Position numbers and translations under genes: made by a program
The notes under the pieces: generated by a model
What the model was told of the DNA's origin: nothing
Databases searched by the model: none
What the model saw: only the letters and a program-made list of their open reading frames with translations
Shown: piece by piece, positions 30,365 through 39,881 of the stretch
Numbering within the stretch: the stretch's first letter is position 1
How the letters are laid out: every line of letters begins with the position of its first letter
Assembly: GCF_004366355.1 (NCBI RefSeq)
Contig: NZ_SODV01000001.1
Span: forward strand, 1,798,001-1,862,000
Direction of reading: 5' to 3'
Length of the DNA stretch: 64,000 nt
Origin: Dinghuibacter silviterrae
GTDB taxonomy: Bacteria > Bacteroidota > Bacteroidia > Chitinophagales > Chitinophagaceae

Positions 30365-31614
30365 TGCTCTATATAGTCAAGGTCTTTGCCAAATGTTTCT
30401 TCGGTCATGGCCAGCGCGATGGAGGAGATCGCGAAGACGATCAGCCCGGTGATCCAGCCGCTTTGGAAATACGCCTTGGACGCGGGAAGCACTTTTTGGA
30501 TCCCCGTGAACAGCGGCAGGACCACCAGCGAAAGCGAACCCCTGGCCATGTTGGGAACGGTCGTGGCCACCGTCGCGCGGATATTGGTCCCGAACTGTTC
30601 GGCGGCCATCGTCACGAACATCGCCCAGAAACCGGTCCCCAGGCCCAGGAAAAGACACACCCAGTAGACCGAGGCGGACGGTTGACCCTGGAGGTTGAAA
30701 TACCAGATCACCGAGAGGATGGTGATGATGTGAAACAACCAAAGCGAGTTCTTGCGGCTTTTCATCCACTGGCTGATAAAACCGATCAGGATATCCCCGA
30801 CGGTGATGGCGGCGTAGGCGACCATGACCGCGAAGCCCGGGTCGACGGTGCCCCGCACCTTCATGGTGCCCGCAAATTTATCGGAGAAGGTGACCAATAT
30901 ACCGATCACGTACCAGTTGGGCAAGGCGATCAGGATGGACGTGATGTATTTCTTAAAGCGCCTGCCGTTCGTGAACAACATAAAGAAATTCCCTTTACGG
31001 ACGTCCGTGCCCTCCATGCTTTTAAACAGGCCGGACTCCAATACGCCGACCCGCAGGAACAACAACAGGAAGCCCAGGCCTCCGCCGATGTAGTAACACA
31101 TCCGCCAGCCGTCGCCGGTGGGTCCCACGAACCATTGACGGATAAAAAACGCAAAGACCGCCCCGCTCAGCCCGATGCCGGCCACCAGTGAGGTGGCGAT
31201 GCCCCTTTTTTCCTTGGGCATAATCTCGCTGACGAGGGTGATCCCCGCCCCGAGTTCACCCGCCAGCCCCAGACCGGTGACAAACCGGGCCAATGCATAT
31301 TGTTCGAAGGTATGTACGAAGCCGTTGGCGATACTGCCCAGGGAATACAAAATGATCGAGGCAAAAAGAACCTTCAGGCGCCCTTTTTTATCCCCGAGTA
31401 CGCCCCAGAGGATGCCCCCGAGCAAAAGGCCATACATCTGGTATTGCAGGATATCCTGACCCCGCCGGGCCACGTCGTCCGGGCCAAGCCCGAGGGATTT
31501 CAGCGAAGGGACACGGATGATGCTGAACAGCAAAAGATCATAGACGTCTACAAAATAACCCAACGCCCCCACAATCACAGGGAGCGATAAGAGGATAGCC
31601 GTAGATTTCTTCAT
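30361..31614 (-). CDS. MFS transporter
   Basis: 417 residues with 12 predicted spans. The loop 2-3 motif is GVLGDKKGRLKVLFASI (the G-x-x-x-D-x-x-G-R-x signature), and the later part ALARFVTGLGLAGELGAG fits the sugar/metabolite:proton symporter type. Substrate unknown. Its start overlaps the DedA gene by 4 bp and its end overlaps the heptosyltransferase by 4 bp, so the three genes are one coupled operon. Confidence 0.9.
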   Translation of the reverse strand: MKKSTAILLSLPVIVGALGYFVDVYDLLLFSIIRVPSLKSLGLGPDDVARRGQDILQYQMYGLLLGGILWGVLGDKKGRLKVLFASIILYSLGSIANGFVHTFEQYALARFVTGLGLAGELGAGITLVSEIMPKEKRGIATSLVAGIGLSGAVFAFFIRQWFVGPTGDGWRMCYYIGGGLGFLLLFLRVGVLESGLFKSMEGTDVRKGNFFMLFTNGRRFKKYITSILIALPNWYVIGILVTFSDKFAGTMKVRGTVDPGFAVMVAYAAITVGDILIGFISQWMKSRKNSLWLFHIITILSVIWYFNLQGQPSASVYWVCLFLGLGTGFWAMFVTMAAEQFGTNIRATVATTVPNMARGSLSLVVLPLFTGIQKVLPASKAYFQSGWITGLIVFAISSIALAMTEETFGKDLDYIEQ

Positions 31615-32288
31615 TGGGCAGCCTTGGTTTTTCTAAAAAACAGTTTAAAAAGGACGGGCGCGGTGGTGATGATGATGATGACAATGGCCACCACGTCGAT
31701 ATGGTCCTTGAGGTCGAAATGGAACCACTTTTCGACCAGGGCCTGCAGGTAGAAGCCGCCGAGCAGCATGGCCAGGACCCAGGCGGCGCAGCCGATGATG
31801 TTATAGATATAAAACTGCTTCCGGTCCATCTGGACAATGCCCGCCACGATGGGCGCAAAGGTGCGGATGATGGGCAGGAAACGGGCGTACACGATGGCCG
31901 CGCCCCCATGCTTCTCATAAAATTCATGAGCCTGATCGAGGTGTCTTTTCTTAAAGAACCAGTTGTCCTTCCGCTCGTAGAGGAACGGGCCGCTTTTACG
32001 TCCGAACCAATACCCGACGAGGTTGCCCAGGATGCCCATGAGGGAGATCAGGACCCACAGCAGCATCAGGTTCAGGAATTCGTTGTGGGTATCGAAGGTG
32101 TGTGCCGCGAGTTTGTTGCTGTACATACCCGCCGCAAACAACAGCGAGTCGCCGGGTAAGAAAAAGCCGAAAAAGAGACCCGTTTCCGCAAAGACGATAA
32201 ATAGAATGAGATAAAGACCGCCGAGGTCGATATAAAAATCGGGCTTACGGAGTTGAGTCCAGTCGAAGTTGAGCAATAAGCTATGCAT
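31611..32288 (-). CDS. DedA family membrane protein
   Basis: 225 residues with about five hydrophobic spans. The motif GFFLPGDSLLFAAG and the later FYEKHGGAAIVYARFLPIIRTFAPIVAG are hallmarks of DedA (SNARE-associated/VTT domain) proteins, thought to move phospholipids or carriers such as undecaprenyl phosphate across the inner membrane. It is the first gene of the DedA-MFS-heptosyltransferase operon. Position beside a heptosyltransferase agrees with an envelope role. Confidence 0.93.
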   Translation of the reverse strand: MHSLLLNFDWTQLRKPDFYIDLGGLYLILFIVFAETGLFFGFFLPGDSLLFAAGMYSNKLAAHTFDTHNEFLNLMLLWVLISLMGILGNLVGYWFGRKSGPFLYERKDNWFFKKRHLDQAHEFYEKHGGAAIVYARFLPIIRTFAPIVAGIVQMDRKQFYIYNIIGCAAWVLAMLLGGFYLQALVEKWFHFDLKDHIDVVAIVIIIITTAPVLFKLFFRKTKAAQ

Positions 32289-32336
32289 GCTGATCGGTTA
32301 TGTGATAAGTCATATAAGGGCGAAAAATAAGCTATT

Positions 32337-33653
32337 TTACTTTATCCCCTCTGCCATTACGGGAGCGGTTGCCGGCTTTAACCGGGCGCGTACCTGCGCC
32401 AGCGGCGCCGCCAGGGCGTTCTCCCATTTGCAGACCACGGCGGTAGCGATGCTGTTCCCAATGACATTGGTCCCGCTCCGGCCCATATCCAGGAGCTGGT
32501 CGATCCCTAAGATGAGACCCACCCCCTCCACCGGGATGTGGAACACGGGGACGATGGCTGTGATGACCACCAGGGCCGCCCGGGGCACACCGGCCATCCC
32601 CTTACTGCTCAACATCAGGAAAAGGAGCATCGTGAGCTGCTGGGCAAAGGACAGGTGGACCCCATACGCCTGGGCAATAAAAAGGCTGCCAAAGGTCATA
32701 TAGATCATGCTCCCGTCCAGGTTGAAGGAATAGCCCAGGGGAAGGACGAAGCTGACGATTTTCTCCTCACACCCAAAGGCTTCGAGCTGTGTAATCAACT
32801 GGGGAAAAGCAGCTTCCGAACTGGCCGTGGTGAGCGCCAGCAGCGTGGGGTCCAGGATGAAACGGATCAGCTGGACGATGCGTTTGCGGAGGAACAACCC
32901 GCCCCCCGCAAAAAGGACGGCCCACAACACCAGCAGGGCGATATAGAATTCAAGGATAAACTTGCCAAAAGTGACCAGCACCTCCGGCCCCAGGATCGCC
33001 AGGGTGGCCGCCATAGAGCCAAAAGCGGCCAGGGGAGCGAAGTTCATGATATAGCCCGTCATGGTGAGCATGATCCGGGCCAGCGCGTCCAGGCCCCGGA
33101 TGATGGGCATGGCCGGTTCCCCCACGGCGGCCGCCGCCATCCCGAAAAAGATCGAAAACACGACGATCTGCAGGATCATATTGGTGGCCATCGCGTCCAC
33201 GATGCTGGACGGAAAGGCGTGGGTAACAAAACTCTGGAAGGAAATATCGCTGGGAGGGAGGGGTACCGTGCTGTTTTGGTCGGGAAGGACCGACAGGTGC
33301 AGGTGTGTCCCCGGCTGGAAGACATTCACCAGGAGGGCGCCCAAGGCGAGGGACACCAGCGAGGCCGCCAGGAACCACGCGATCGTTTTGCCCCCGATCC
33401 GGCCGATGGCCTTTCCATCCCCGAGTTTGAAGATCCCGACCACCAGCGTCGAAAACACCAGGGGCGCGATGATGACCTTGACCAGGTTCAGGAAGATGAC
33501 CGTGAGGAATTTGATGTCCGCCGCAAACTTTGCAGACGCCTTTGCCGTCGAGGTTTCATGGATAAGCGTCCCCAGGCCGATGCCCAGCAGCATGGCAATA
33601 AATATAAAAAGGCTCAATCGGTTCGGCTTTCGCGCGGTCGGCTTCAACTCCAT
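32337..33653 (-). CDS. Dicarboxylate/amino acid:cation symporter (DAACS)
   Basis: 438 residues, eight-helix plus two-hairpin transporter of the GltP/DctA type. Characteristic segments: the TTASSEAAFPQLITQLE hairpin (serine-rich HP1), LPLGYSFNLDGSMIYMTFGSLF around the NMDGT-like cation site (here NLDGS), and the MLSSKGMAGVPRAAL of HP2. It imports glutamate, aspartate or C4-dicarboxylates with protons or sodium; which one is not visible. It is divergently placed from the amino acid permease gene. Confidence 0.93.
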   Translation of the reverse strand: MELKPTARKPNRLSLFIFIAMLLGIGLGTLIHETSTAKASAKFAADIKFLTVIFLNLVKVIIAPLVFSTLVVGIFKLGDGKAIGRIGGKTIAWFLAASLVSLALGALLVNVFQPGTHLHLSVLPDQNSTVPLPPSDISFQSFVTHAFPSSIVDAMATNMILQIVVFSIFFGMAAAAVGEPAMPIIRGLDALARIMLTMTGYIMNFAPLAAFGSMAATLAILGPEVLVTFGKFILEFYIALLVLWAVLFAGGGLFLRKRIVQLIRFILDPTLLALTTASSEAAFPQLITQLEAFGCEEKIVSFVLPLGYSFNLDGSMIYMTFGSLFIAQAYGVHLSFAQQLTMLLFLMLSSKGMAGVPRAALVVITAIVPVFHIPVEGVGLILGIDQLLDMGRSGTNVIGNSIATAVVCKWENALAAPLAQVRARLKPATAPVMAEGIK

Positions 33654-33765
33654 GGACGGCGGTGTTTAACGCCGCAATATAGGTTTTTCCACTATTGGCG
33701 GCAGCGGGACCACATTTTTCCTTATTTTGCCCCTTTCTCACCATCAAAACCAGAATCATCTTTGT

Positions 33766-35364
33766 ATGAGTTTGTTTGTAAAGAAACCACTGGGACAACT
33801 GCTGGCCCAGGCCTCCGATAGTCATGGGCTGAAACGTACGCTGGGACCGGGAAACCTGGTAGCCCTCGGCGTTGGCGCCATTATCGGGGCCGGGCTGTTC
33901 GTCCGGACCGCCGCCGCCTCTGCGGAAGCCGCCGGCCCCGCCGTGACGATTTCCTTCGTGGTGGCTGCCATTGGCTGCGTGTTTGCCGGTCTTTGTTATG
34001 CTGAATTTGCCGCCATGATCCCCATCGCGGGCAGCGCCTATACTTATGCCTACGCCACCCTGGGCGAGCTGATCGCCTGGATCATCGGCTGGGCCCTGAT
34101 CATGGAATACGCCCTCGGCGCCACGACGGTGTCGATTTCCTGGAGCGAATACCTCAATAAACTCTTGGCGGATTTTGGATACCAGATACCCTATAAATGG
34201 TGTCACTCGCCGTTCGAGCACATCAACACGGTCGTCGGCTCCAGCGTCGCTTCGTTCCCCGCGGACCTTGCGAAGACCGCTAAAGAAGGGGTACTGATGC
34301 TCAGCGACCGGCAACTGACCGGTCTGACCCCGCAACTCCATAGCCTGGTCACGACCTACCATGGGTTGGTCAACATACCCGCCTTATTTATCCTCTTGAT
34401 CCTCAGCCTTCTGCTGATCAAAGGTACCGCCGAGTCCGCGCTGGTGAACTCCATCATCGTGGTTATAAAAGTGTCTATCGTATTGGTTTTCATTGCCTTG
34501 GGTTGGCACTTCATCAACCCGGCCAACCATACGCCCTATGTGATTCCCGAAGGGACACCCGGTCACGAAGGGTTCTTTAAACACGGTATACCCGGCATCC
34601 TTGGAGGGGCGAGCATCGTATTCTTTGCCTTCATCGGGTTCGACGCAGTATCCACCGCCGCCCAGGAAGCCAAAAACCCCAAAAAGGACATGCCAAAGGG
34701 CATCTTAGGGTCGCTGATCGTTTGCACCATCCTGTATATTCTGTTCTCCTACGTCCTGACGGGCGTCGCCAACTGGAGGGAATTCGAGCTCCAGGGCAAG
34801 GAAGCCTCCGTGGCATACGCCATCCGCACCTACATGACAGGGTATCACTGGCTGAGCACATTGGTCACGATCGCCATCCTGATGGGTTTCTCCTCCGTCA
34901 TCCTGGTGATGCTCCTGGGGCAGTCGCGGGTCTTTTACACCATGTCCACCGACGGTCTTTTGCCCAAAGTGTTTTCCGACCTGCACCCGAAGTTCCGGAC
35001 GCCCTACAAGTCGAATTTGATCCTTTTCGTTTTCGCCGGTCTGTTCGCGGCTTTTATTCCCGAAAGCGTGGCAGGTGACCTGACCTCCTTCGGAACCCTT
35101 TTCGCCTTCGTCCTGGTCAGCGCCGGGGTTTGGGTGATGCGCCGGTCGAACCCCGAGGTAGAGCGCCCCTTCAAGACCCCCCTGGTCCCGTTGGTGCCTA
35201 TCCTCGGTATCCTGGTCTGCGCCGGCATGATTATCGCCCTGGACGTCAACACCCTCGAAGCCGCCTTCTCCTGGATGATCCTGGGGTTGGTCGTCTATTT
35301 CGCTTATAGCAAGAAAAACAGCAAGCTCCGCGTTCAAAACGGGAAACTACAAGAAGCCGCATAA
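33766..35364 (+). CDS. APC family amino acid permease (CAT-type)
   Basis: 532 residues. ATG 33766 is chosen over 33727 since MSLFVKKPLGQLLAQASD is the family start. The first helix NLVALGVGAIIGAGLFVRTA is the APC substrate site; twelve or more spans follow, with GASIVFFAFIGFDAVSTAAQEAKNP as the sixth helix. The profile is that of cationic amino acid transporters of the CAT group common in Bacteroidota. Substrate not determined. A long inverted repeat follows the stop. Confidence 0.93.
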   Translation: MSLFVKKPLGQLLAQASDSHGLKRTLGPGNLVALGVGAIIGAGLFVRTAAASAEAAGPAVTISFVVAAIGCVFAGLCYAEFAAMIPIAGSAYTYAYATLGELIAWIIGWALIMEYALGATTVSISWSEYLNKLLADFGYQIPYKWCHSPFEHINTVVGSSVASFPADLAKTAKEGVLMLSDRQLTGLTPQLHSLVTTYHGLVNIPALFILLILSLLLIKGTAESALVNSIIVVIKVSIVLVFIALGWHFINPANHTPYVIPEGTPGHEGFFKHGIPGILGGASIVFFAFIGFDAVSTAAQEAKNPKKDMPKGILGSLIVCTILYILFSYVLTGVANWREFELQGKEASVAYAIRTYMTGYHWLSTLVTIAILMGFSSVILVMLLGQSRVFYTMSTDGLLPKVFSDLHPKFRTPYKSNLILFVFAGLFAAFIPESVAGDLTSFGTLFAFVLVSAGVWVMRRSNPEVERPFKTPLVPLVPILGILVCAGMIIALDVNTLEAAFSWMILGLVVYFAYSKKNSKLRVQNGKLQEAA

Positions 35365-35415
35365 CGCTCTACGGCCCTATAAAGCGTCGCATAGCGCACA
35401 TAGCGGCCCGCTGAC

Positions 35416-35520
35416 AAAGCAAGGTGGTGTGTCTTTTTTCTTCTTTTCCGTAGGATTTAAACCGGCAATGCGTGCCTAAACCCTACGGAAAAGAAGAAAA
35501 AAGACACACCACCTTGCTTT
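35416..35520. repeat. 39-bp perfect inverted repeat (hairpin)
   Basis: Arms 35416-35454 and 35482-35520 are exact reverse complements over 39 bp, separated by 27 bp that contain further short pairings (TTTA/TAAA and GGCA/TGCC, loop ATGCG). The arms are largely polypyrimidine/polypurine. The left arm starts 51 bp after the permease stop; the right arm ends 36 bp before the -7 box of yebC. It may work as a two-way terminator, a cruciform or a mobile repeat; no terminal duplication was seen. Confidence 0.85.
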
Positions 35521-35556
35521 TGAGGCATGCTTGCGGCGGTTCAAACCGGATTTTAT

Positions 35557-35564
35557 TACCTTTG
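35557..35564 (+). promoter_or_regulatory. -7 box TACCTTTG of yebC
   Basis: Exact TAnnTTTG with a CTTG (35530-35533) 23 bp upstream as possible -33 element. The yebC ATG is 31 bp downstream. Confidence 0.62.
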
Positions 35565-35595
35565 CCTTCCTTTTTGAATAGAATAGAAAGATTTT

Positions 35596-36318
35596 ATGGG
35601 TCGCATATTTGAAGTCCGCAAATCCACGATGTTCGCCCGCTGGGACAGGATGGCGAAACAATTTACCCGGATCGGGAAAGACATCGCCATTGCCGTAAAG
35701 GCGGGGGGCGGTGATCCTGCCACCAACCCCGCACTCAGGCGGTGCATGCAGAACGCCAAAAGCGTCAACATGCCCAAAGACCGGGTGGAAGCCGCCATCA
35801 AACGTGCCATGGGTAAGGATTCCGAGAACTATGACGAAATCCTGTACGAAGGATACGGTCCCCACGGCGTGGCCATCCTCGTGGAAGCCGCGACGAACAA
35901 CAATACCCGTACGGTCGCCAACCTGCGCAGCCATTTTACGAAGGGTGGCGGGGCCCTGGGTACCAACGGGAGCGTGAGTTTCCAGTTTAAAAAAATGGGG
36001 GTTTTCCGGTTGCATCCCGAGGGACTGAACCAGGATGACCTGGAGCTGGAGTTGATCGATTTCGGTCTGGACGAGCTGGGCGAGAGCACCGGCGAGAACG
36101 ACGAACCCATCCTGGTCCTCCGGTGCGCCTTTGCCGACTTCGGCAAGCTGCAGAAAGCGCTGGAAGACAAGGGGATTACGCCCATCAGCGCGGAGAACGA
36201 ATGGATCCCGTCGGTGACCGTACCGGTGACGGACCTCCAGGCGGAGGAAGTGTCCAAGTTGATCGATAAGCTGGAGCAGGACGACGACGTCAGCAAGGTT
36301 TTCCACAACATGGGTTGA
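35596..36318 (+). CDS. YebC/PmpR family transcriptional regulator
   Basis: 240 residues, the normal length of the YebC/PmpR (TACO1) family. The start [19 protein letters not shown] and the conserved ARKHGGDPxxNPxLR-like segment [20 protein letters not shown] are characteristic, as is [20 protein letters not shown]. These proteins bind DNA as regulators or act on ribosomes stalled at proline stretches. Some start residues differ from the usual AGHS opening. It is followed after 4 bp by the DCC protein gene, so both share the yebC promoter. Confidence 0.95.
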   Translation: MGRIFEVRKSTMFARWDRMAKQFTRIGKDIAIAVKAGGGDPATNPALRRCMQNAKSVNMPKDRVEAAIKRAMGKDSENYDEILYEGYGPHGVAILVEAATNNNTRTVANLRSHFTKGGGALGTNGSVSFQFKKMGVFRLHPEGLNQDDLELELIDFGLDELGESTGENDEPILVLRCAFADFGKLQKALEDKGITPISAENEWIPSVTVPVTDLQAEEVSKLIDKLEQDDDVSKVFHNMG

Positions 36319-36322
36319 TCGT

Positions 36323-36727
36323 ATGGAGCAGGGACCCCTCTTGTTGTTTGACGGGGTTTGCAATCTTTGCAACCGCTCCGTTCAATTCGTGATCAGACAC
36401 GACAAGGGTAAGATATTCCTGTTCGCCCCGTTACAGGGGGAAAGTGCCAAAAAAATACTCACCGAGCTGGGCATAAAAGAGACCCTCCCCGAGCAGGGAG
36501 GGTCTGTATTTTTAGTCGATAGAGGAAAACTATATAGCCGTTCCGACGCGGTCCTCGAAACACTTTGGATACTGGGCTGGCGGTGGACCGCTGTGGCGAA
36601 GGTCCTGCCCAGGGGGCTCCGGGATTGGGTCTACGACTGGATTGCGCGCAACCGCTACCGGTGGTTTGGGAAGCGGGAGGCGTGCATGATCCCCACGCCA
36701 GCCCTAAGGGCCCGGTTCCTGCCCTAG
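36323..36727 (+). CDS. DCC family thiol-disulfide oxidoreductase
   Basis: 134 residues of the DCC (DUF393) family, named for the DGVCNLCN motif near the N-terminus, a CxxC redox pair in a thioredoxin-like context. The remaining part LFDGVCNLCNRSVQFVIRHD through VLETLWILGWRW fits the family. The substrate is unknown. It is 4 bp behind yebC and overlaps the convergent thioredoxin-like gene by 4 bp. Confidence 0.9.
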   Translation: MEQGPLLLFDGVCNLCNRSVQFVIRHDKGKIFLFAPLQGESAKKILTELGIKETLPEQGGSVFLVDRGKLYSRSDAVLETLWILGWRWTAVAKVLPRGLRDWVYDWIARNRYRWFGKREACMIPTPALRARFLP

Positions 36728-37254
36728 TCCTGGGTTACCAGTTGAATCAGGTTGGTCACCGTGGTCCCGCCGTCGAAAACCTTTACCAGTTTCTTGTGGC
36801 GGTCATATATGGCCAGGTAGGGCACATATTGAGAGCCATAGTGACGGGAAAAGAAAAACTCGTAGTCCCGGCCCATGGTGATGTTCTTATAGTCCGCCAG
36901 TTTATAATAGAAGTAGAAATTCTTCATTTTGTCGAAGGGCAGCGAAGTGAGCATCACGAACCGGACGCCTTTGAGGGAATCCATTTTACTCAGGATCGCC
37001 TCCGTCTGGTGCTGGCAGTGTTCACAATCAGGGCTGAAATACATCAGCACGATGGGTTTGCCCGACGGCAGCTTTTTGGTATTGAAAATGGTGGTGCTGT
37101 CCACTTCCAGGATATTGAATGATGGAAGGGTTTTGTCGGATTGATAGGGCAACTGGGGCTCCTGGGGCTGCTGGGGCGATGTTTGCTGGCTTTTACCGGG
37201 AACGGCCATCAACAGACTGGCAGCCAGGGCCAGCAGGTATAGGTTTTTCTTCAT
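36724..37254 (-). CDS. Exported thioredoxin-fold protein
   Basis: 176 residues with a signal peptide ending near SQQ and a Gln/Pro-rich linker. The redox motif is FSPDCEHCQHQTE, a CxxC with Glu-His between, as in TlpA/ResA-type periplasmic thioredoxins. A cis-proline is likely in YVPYLAIYD. It would reduce or form disulfides in the periplasm. It stands convergent to the DCC gene, with 4 bp overlap. Confidence 0.87.
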   Translation of the reverse strand: MKKNLYLLALAASLLMAVPGKSQQTSPQQPQEPQLPYQSDKTLPSFNILEVDSTTIFNTKKLPSGKPIVLMYFSPDCEHCQHQTEAILSKMDSLKGVRFVMLTSLPFDKMKNFYFYYKLADYKNITMGRDYEFFFSRHYGSQYVPYLAIYDRHKKLVKVFDGGTTVTNLIQLVTQD

Positions 37255-37295
37255 TCTGCAATTAACAAAAAAGAGGTGGTATTTTGTGATCTATA

Positions 37296-37303
37296 TATAT
37301 TTG
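37296..37303 (+). promoter_or_regulatory. -7 box TATATTTG of efp
   Basis: Exact TAnnTTTG, 34 bp before the efp ATG (37338). Confidence 0.6.
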
Positions 37304-37337
37304 CGCACTAAATACCCTTTTTTTGTAAACTTTAACT

Positions 37338-37904
37338 ATGGCAAATACTTCGGACATCAGGACGGGTTTGATCATAAAATTGGACGGCGGGTTGTATTCC
37401 GTGGTCGAATTTGGTCAAAACAAAACGGCCCGTGCTGCGGCAAAGGTTTGGGCAAAGCTCAAGGGCGTGGACAATGCACGCACCATCGAACACACGTGGA
37501 ACTCCGGGGACACGATCTTCCCGGTAAGGGTAGAAAAAAAGGCTTTTCAGTTCCTTTATAAAGACGATTCCGGGTACAATTTCATGGACAACGAGACCTT
37601 CGAACAGATCGTCATGGGGGAAAATCTGGTGGACGCGCCCCAGTTCCTAAGGGACGGCCAGGAAGTGGCCGTGCTGATCAACGGGGAAACCGAACAGCCC
37701 ATGGGCGTGGAACTCCCCGACAAGATCGTCGTCCGGGTGACCTATGCAGAACCGGGGGTGAAAGGGGATACGGCCACCCGTACCCTGAAACCGGCTACCG
37801 TCGAGACGGGGGCCACGGTGATGGTACCGCTTTTCGTGGACGAGGGGGAGTTGATCCGCGTCAATACCAAGACCGGTGAATATATCGAGCGCGTCAAAGA
37901 ATAG
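37338..37904 (+). CDS. efp: Elongation factor P
   Basis: 188 residues, the normal size of EF-P, which helps ribosomes past polyproline stretches. The three-domain pattern is seen: KOW-like N-domain, GQEVAVLINGETEQPMGVELP in the middle, and the C-terminal VKGDTATRTLKPATVETGA with VPLFVDEGE. The loop that enters the peptidyl-transferase centre reads QNKTARAAA, with arginine at residue 32, where E. coli has the modified lysine. No modification enzyme (EarP, EpmA, YmfI) is visible nearby. A 7-bp hairpin at 37919-37935 follows the gene, before accB. Confidence 0.96.
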   Translation: MANTSDIRTGLIIKLDGGLYSVVEFGQNKTARAAAKVWAKLKGVDNARTIEHTWNSGDTIFPVRVEKKAFQFLYKDDSGYNFMDNETFEQIVMGENLVDAPQFLRDGQEVAVLINGETEQPMGVELPDKIVVRVTYAEPGVKGDTATRTLKPATVETGATVMVPLFVDEGELIRVNTKTGEYIERVKE

Positions 37905-37985
37905 GCCGCCCGACCTTCGGCGATCTTTGATCGCCTGCGGTCCGCCCCCTACAGGGGCCCTTTAAAACCCAAAACACACAAACCC

Positions 37986-38453
37986 ATGGATTTCAAACAA
38001 ATTCAGGAGCTCATCAAGATCATCAACAAATCGAACATTGGTGAGATCAGCGTTGAAGAAAAGGACTTTAAGATAACGATCAAGCAAAAGGAAGACCAGG
38101 TTCATACCGTAGTAGCAGCTCCTGCACCCGTCCAGGTGCTCCCTGCGGCACCCGCGCCGGTTGAAACGGCAGCACGCCCCGCGCCCGCACCGGCGCCGGC
38201 GCCGAAATCGGACAACCTCATCACCATCAAAAGCCCCATGATCGGCACCTTCTACCGTAAGTCCTCTCCGGACAAGCCGAACTTCGTGGAAGCAGGCGAC
38301 GAGGTAAACCCGGGCAAGGTCGTGTGCATCATCGAGGCCATGAAATTGTTCAACGAGATCGAGAGCGAGGTCAGCGGGAAGATCGTAAAGATCCTTGTCG
38401 AAGACGCCTCTCCCGTGGAATACGACCAACCGCTATTCCTGGTCGAACCCTAA
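37986..38453 (+). CDS. accB: Acetyl-CoA carboxylase biotin carboxyl carrier protein
   Basis: 155 residues. An N-terminal helical part ([17 protein letters not shown]) is followed by a linker rich in Ala and Pro, and a biotinyl domain with the site [10 protein letters not shown], biotin on Lys120. It carries CO2 between biotin carboxylase and carboxyltransferase in the first step of fatty acid synthesis. The start codon is followed by a family-typical N-terminus. accC begins 10 bp after the stop. Confidence 0.96.
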   Translation: MDFKQIQELIKIINKSNIGEISVEEKDFKITIKQKEDQVHTVVAAPAPVQVLPAAPAPVETAARPAPAPAPAPKSDNLITIKSPMIGTFYRKSSPDKPNFVEAGDEVNPGKVVCIIEAMKLFNEIESEVSGKIVKILVEDASPVEYDQPLFLVEP

Positions 38454-38463
38454 TCTGAAGCTG

Positions 38464-39801
38464 ATGTTTAAAAAAGTATTGATTGCAAATCGTGGGGAAA
38501 TCGCGTTACGGGTCATCAGGACGTGCCGGGAAATGGGCATTAAGACCGTAGCCGTATATTCCACCGCGGATAAAGATAGTTTGCACGTCCGTTTTGCGGA
38601 CGAGGCCGTGTGTATAGGAAAACCTGCCAGCTCCGACTCCTATTTGAACATCACCCGCCTGATGGCCGCCGCGGAGATCACCAATGCGGACGCCGTTCAT
38701 CCGGGGTACGGATTCCTGGCGGAAAACGCCCGTTTTGCAGAGATCTGTACGGAACACGGGATCAAATTTATCGGACCCACCCCGGCGATGATCCGGTCGA
38801 TGGGGGATAAGATCACCGCCAAAGAAACCATGATCAAGGCCGGCGTGCCGGTCATCCCCGGGAGCGACGGTCTCCTGGAGAGCCTTGATCAGGCCAGGTC
38901 CATTGCACACGACATGGGCTACCCGGTGATCATCAAGGCTACCGCCGGCGGCGGTGGTAAAGGGATGCGCGTCGTATGGGAAGACAGTGAGCTCGAAAGG
39001 GCGTACAATACGGCCAAGGCCGAGGCCCTGGCTTCGTTTAAGAACGACGGGATCTACATGGAGAAGTTCGTGGAAGAACCCCGGCATATCGAAATCCAGG
39101 TTGCCGGCGACCAGTACGGCAAGGTGTGTCACCTTAGCGAGCGCGACTGTTCCATCCAGCGCCGCCACCAGAAACTGGTGGAGGAATCCCCTTCCCCGTT
39201 CATGACACCGGAGCTCCGGGAGAAAATGGGGGAGGCAGCCATCAAGGCGGCTTCCGCCATCAACTACGAGAGCGTGGGCACCATCGAATTCCTCGTGGAC
39301 AAACACCGCAACTTCTACTTCATGGAGATGAACACGCGGATCCAGGTGGAGCACTGCGTGACCGAGGAAGTCATCAACTACGACCTGATCAAGGAACAGA
39401 TCAAGATCGCGGCCGGTGTACCCATCAGCGGGCGCAACTATATCCCCGAAATGCACGCCATCGAATGCCGGATCAACGCGGAAGATCCCTACAACGACTT
39501 CCGTCCGTCCCCCGGCAAGATTACCGTCCTGCACCAGCCGGGCGGGCACGGGGTGCGTGTGGATTCCCACATCTATGCCGGGTATGTCATCCCTCCTTAC
39601 TACGACTCCATGATCGGGAAGATCATCGCCGTGGCCCGGACCCGGGAAGAGGCGATCGACACCATGAGCCGCGCGCTCAGCGAATACGTCATCGAGGGCG
39701 TCAAGACAACCATACCGTTCCACCAGCAGCTCATGCGGAACGAAGACTTCCGGAAAGGAAACTTTACGACCAAATTCCTGGAAACTTTCGTGTTGCAATA
39801 G
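38464..39801 (+). CDS. accC: Acetyl-CoA carboxylase biotin carboxylase subunit
   Basis: 445 residues, ATP-grasp biotin carboxylase. ATG 38464 ([19 protein letters not shown]) is chosen over 38395, which overlaps accB. Conserved features: [12 protein letters not shown] (ATP loop), [34 protein letters not shown] (catalytic Glu/Arg) and [11 protein letters not shown] near the end. It is translated with accB, and is followed by a terminator at 39835. The carboxyltransferase subunits are not in the window. Confidence 0.97.
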   Translation: MFKKVLIANRGEIALRVIRTCREMGIKTVAVYSTADKDSLHVRFADEAVCIGKPASSDSYLNITRLMAAAEITNADAVHPGYGFLAENARFAEICTEHGIKFIGPTPAMIRSMGDKITAKETMIKAGVPVIPGSDGLLESLDQARSIAHDMGYPVIIKATAGGGGKGMRVVWEDSELERAYNTAKAEALASFKNDGIYMEKFVEEPRHIEIQVAGDQYGKVCHLSERDCSIQRRHQKLVEESPSPFMTPELREKMGEAAIKAASAINYESVGTIEFLVDKHRNFYFMEMNTRIQVEHCVTEEVINYDLIKEQIKIAAGVPISGRNYIPEMHAIECRINAEDPYNDFRPSPGKITVLHQPGGHGVRVDSHIYAGYVIPPYYDSMIGKIIAVARTREEAIDTMSRALSEYVIEGVKTTIPFHQQLMRNEDFRKGNFTTKFLETFVLQ

Positions 39802-39834
39802 CGCCCCGGGCGCACCCGTCATTAGCGAATTAAC

Positions 39835-39864
39835 AAAAGCCGGCCCTTTGGAGCCGGCTTTTTT
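39835..39864 (+). terminator. Terminator of accB-accC
   Basis: A stem AAAAGCCGGC/GCCGGCTTTT with an eight-base loop and six T, 33 bp after the accC stop. The XRE-cupin gene begins 17 bp later. Confidence 0.85.
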
Positions 39865-39881
39865 GTTACTTTTATTTTGCC

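Noticed and set aside
31660-31690. Short GATGATGATG tract
   Set aside because: It encodes the Ile-rich span of the DedA protein on the minus strand; an ordinary codon repeat.
32538-33821. A 427-codon plus-strand frame opposite the DAACS transporter
   Set aside because: Antisense shadow with His/Gln/Asp-rich composition.
37919-37935. 7-bp hairpin between efp and accB as terminator
   Set aside because: GGCGATC/GATCGCC with a three-base loop has no following T-run, so it was not called a terminator.
38506-39822. A 438-codon minus-strand frame opposite accC
   Set aside because: Antisense to a highly conserved gene; no domain.
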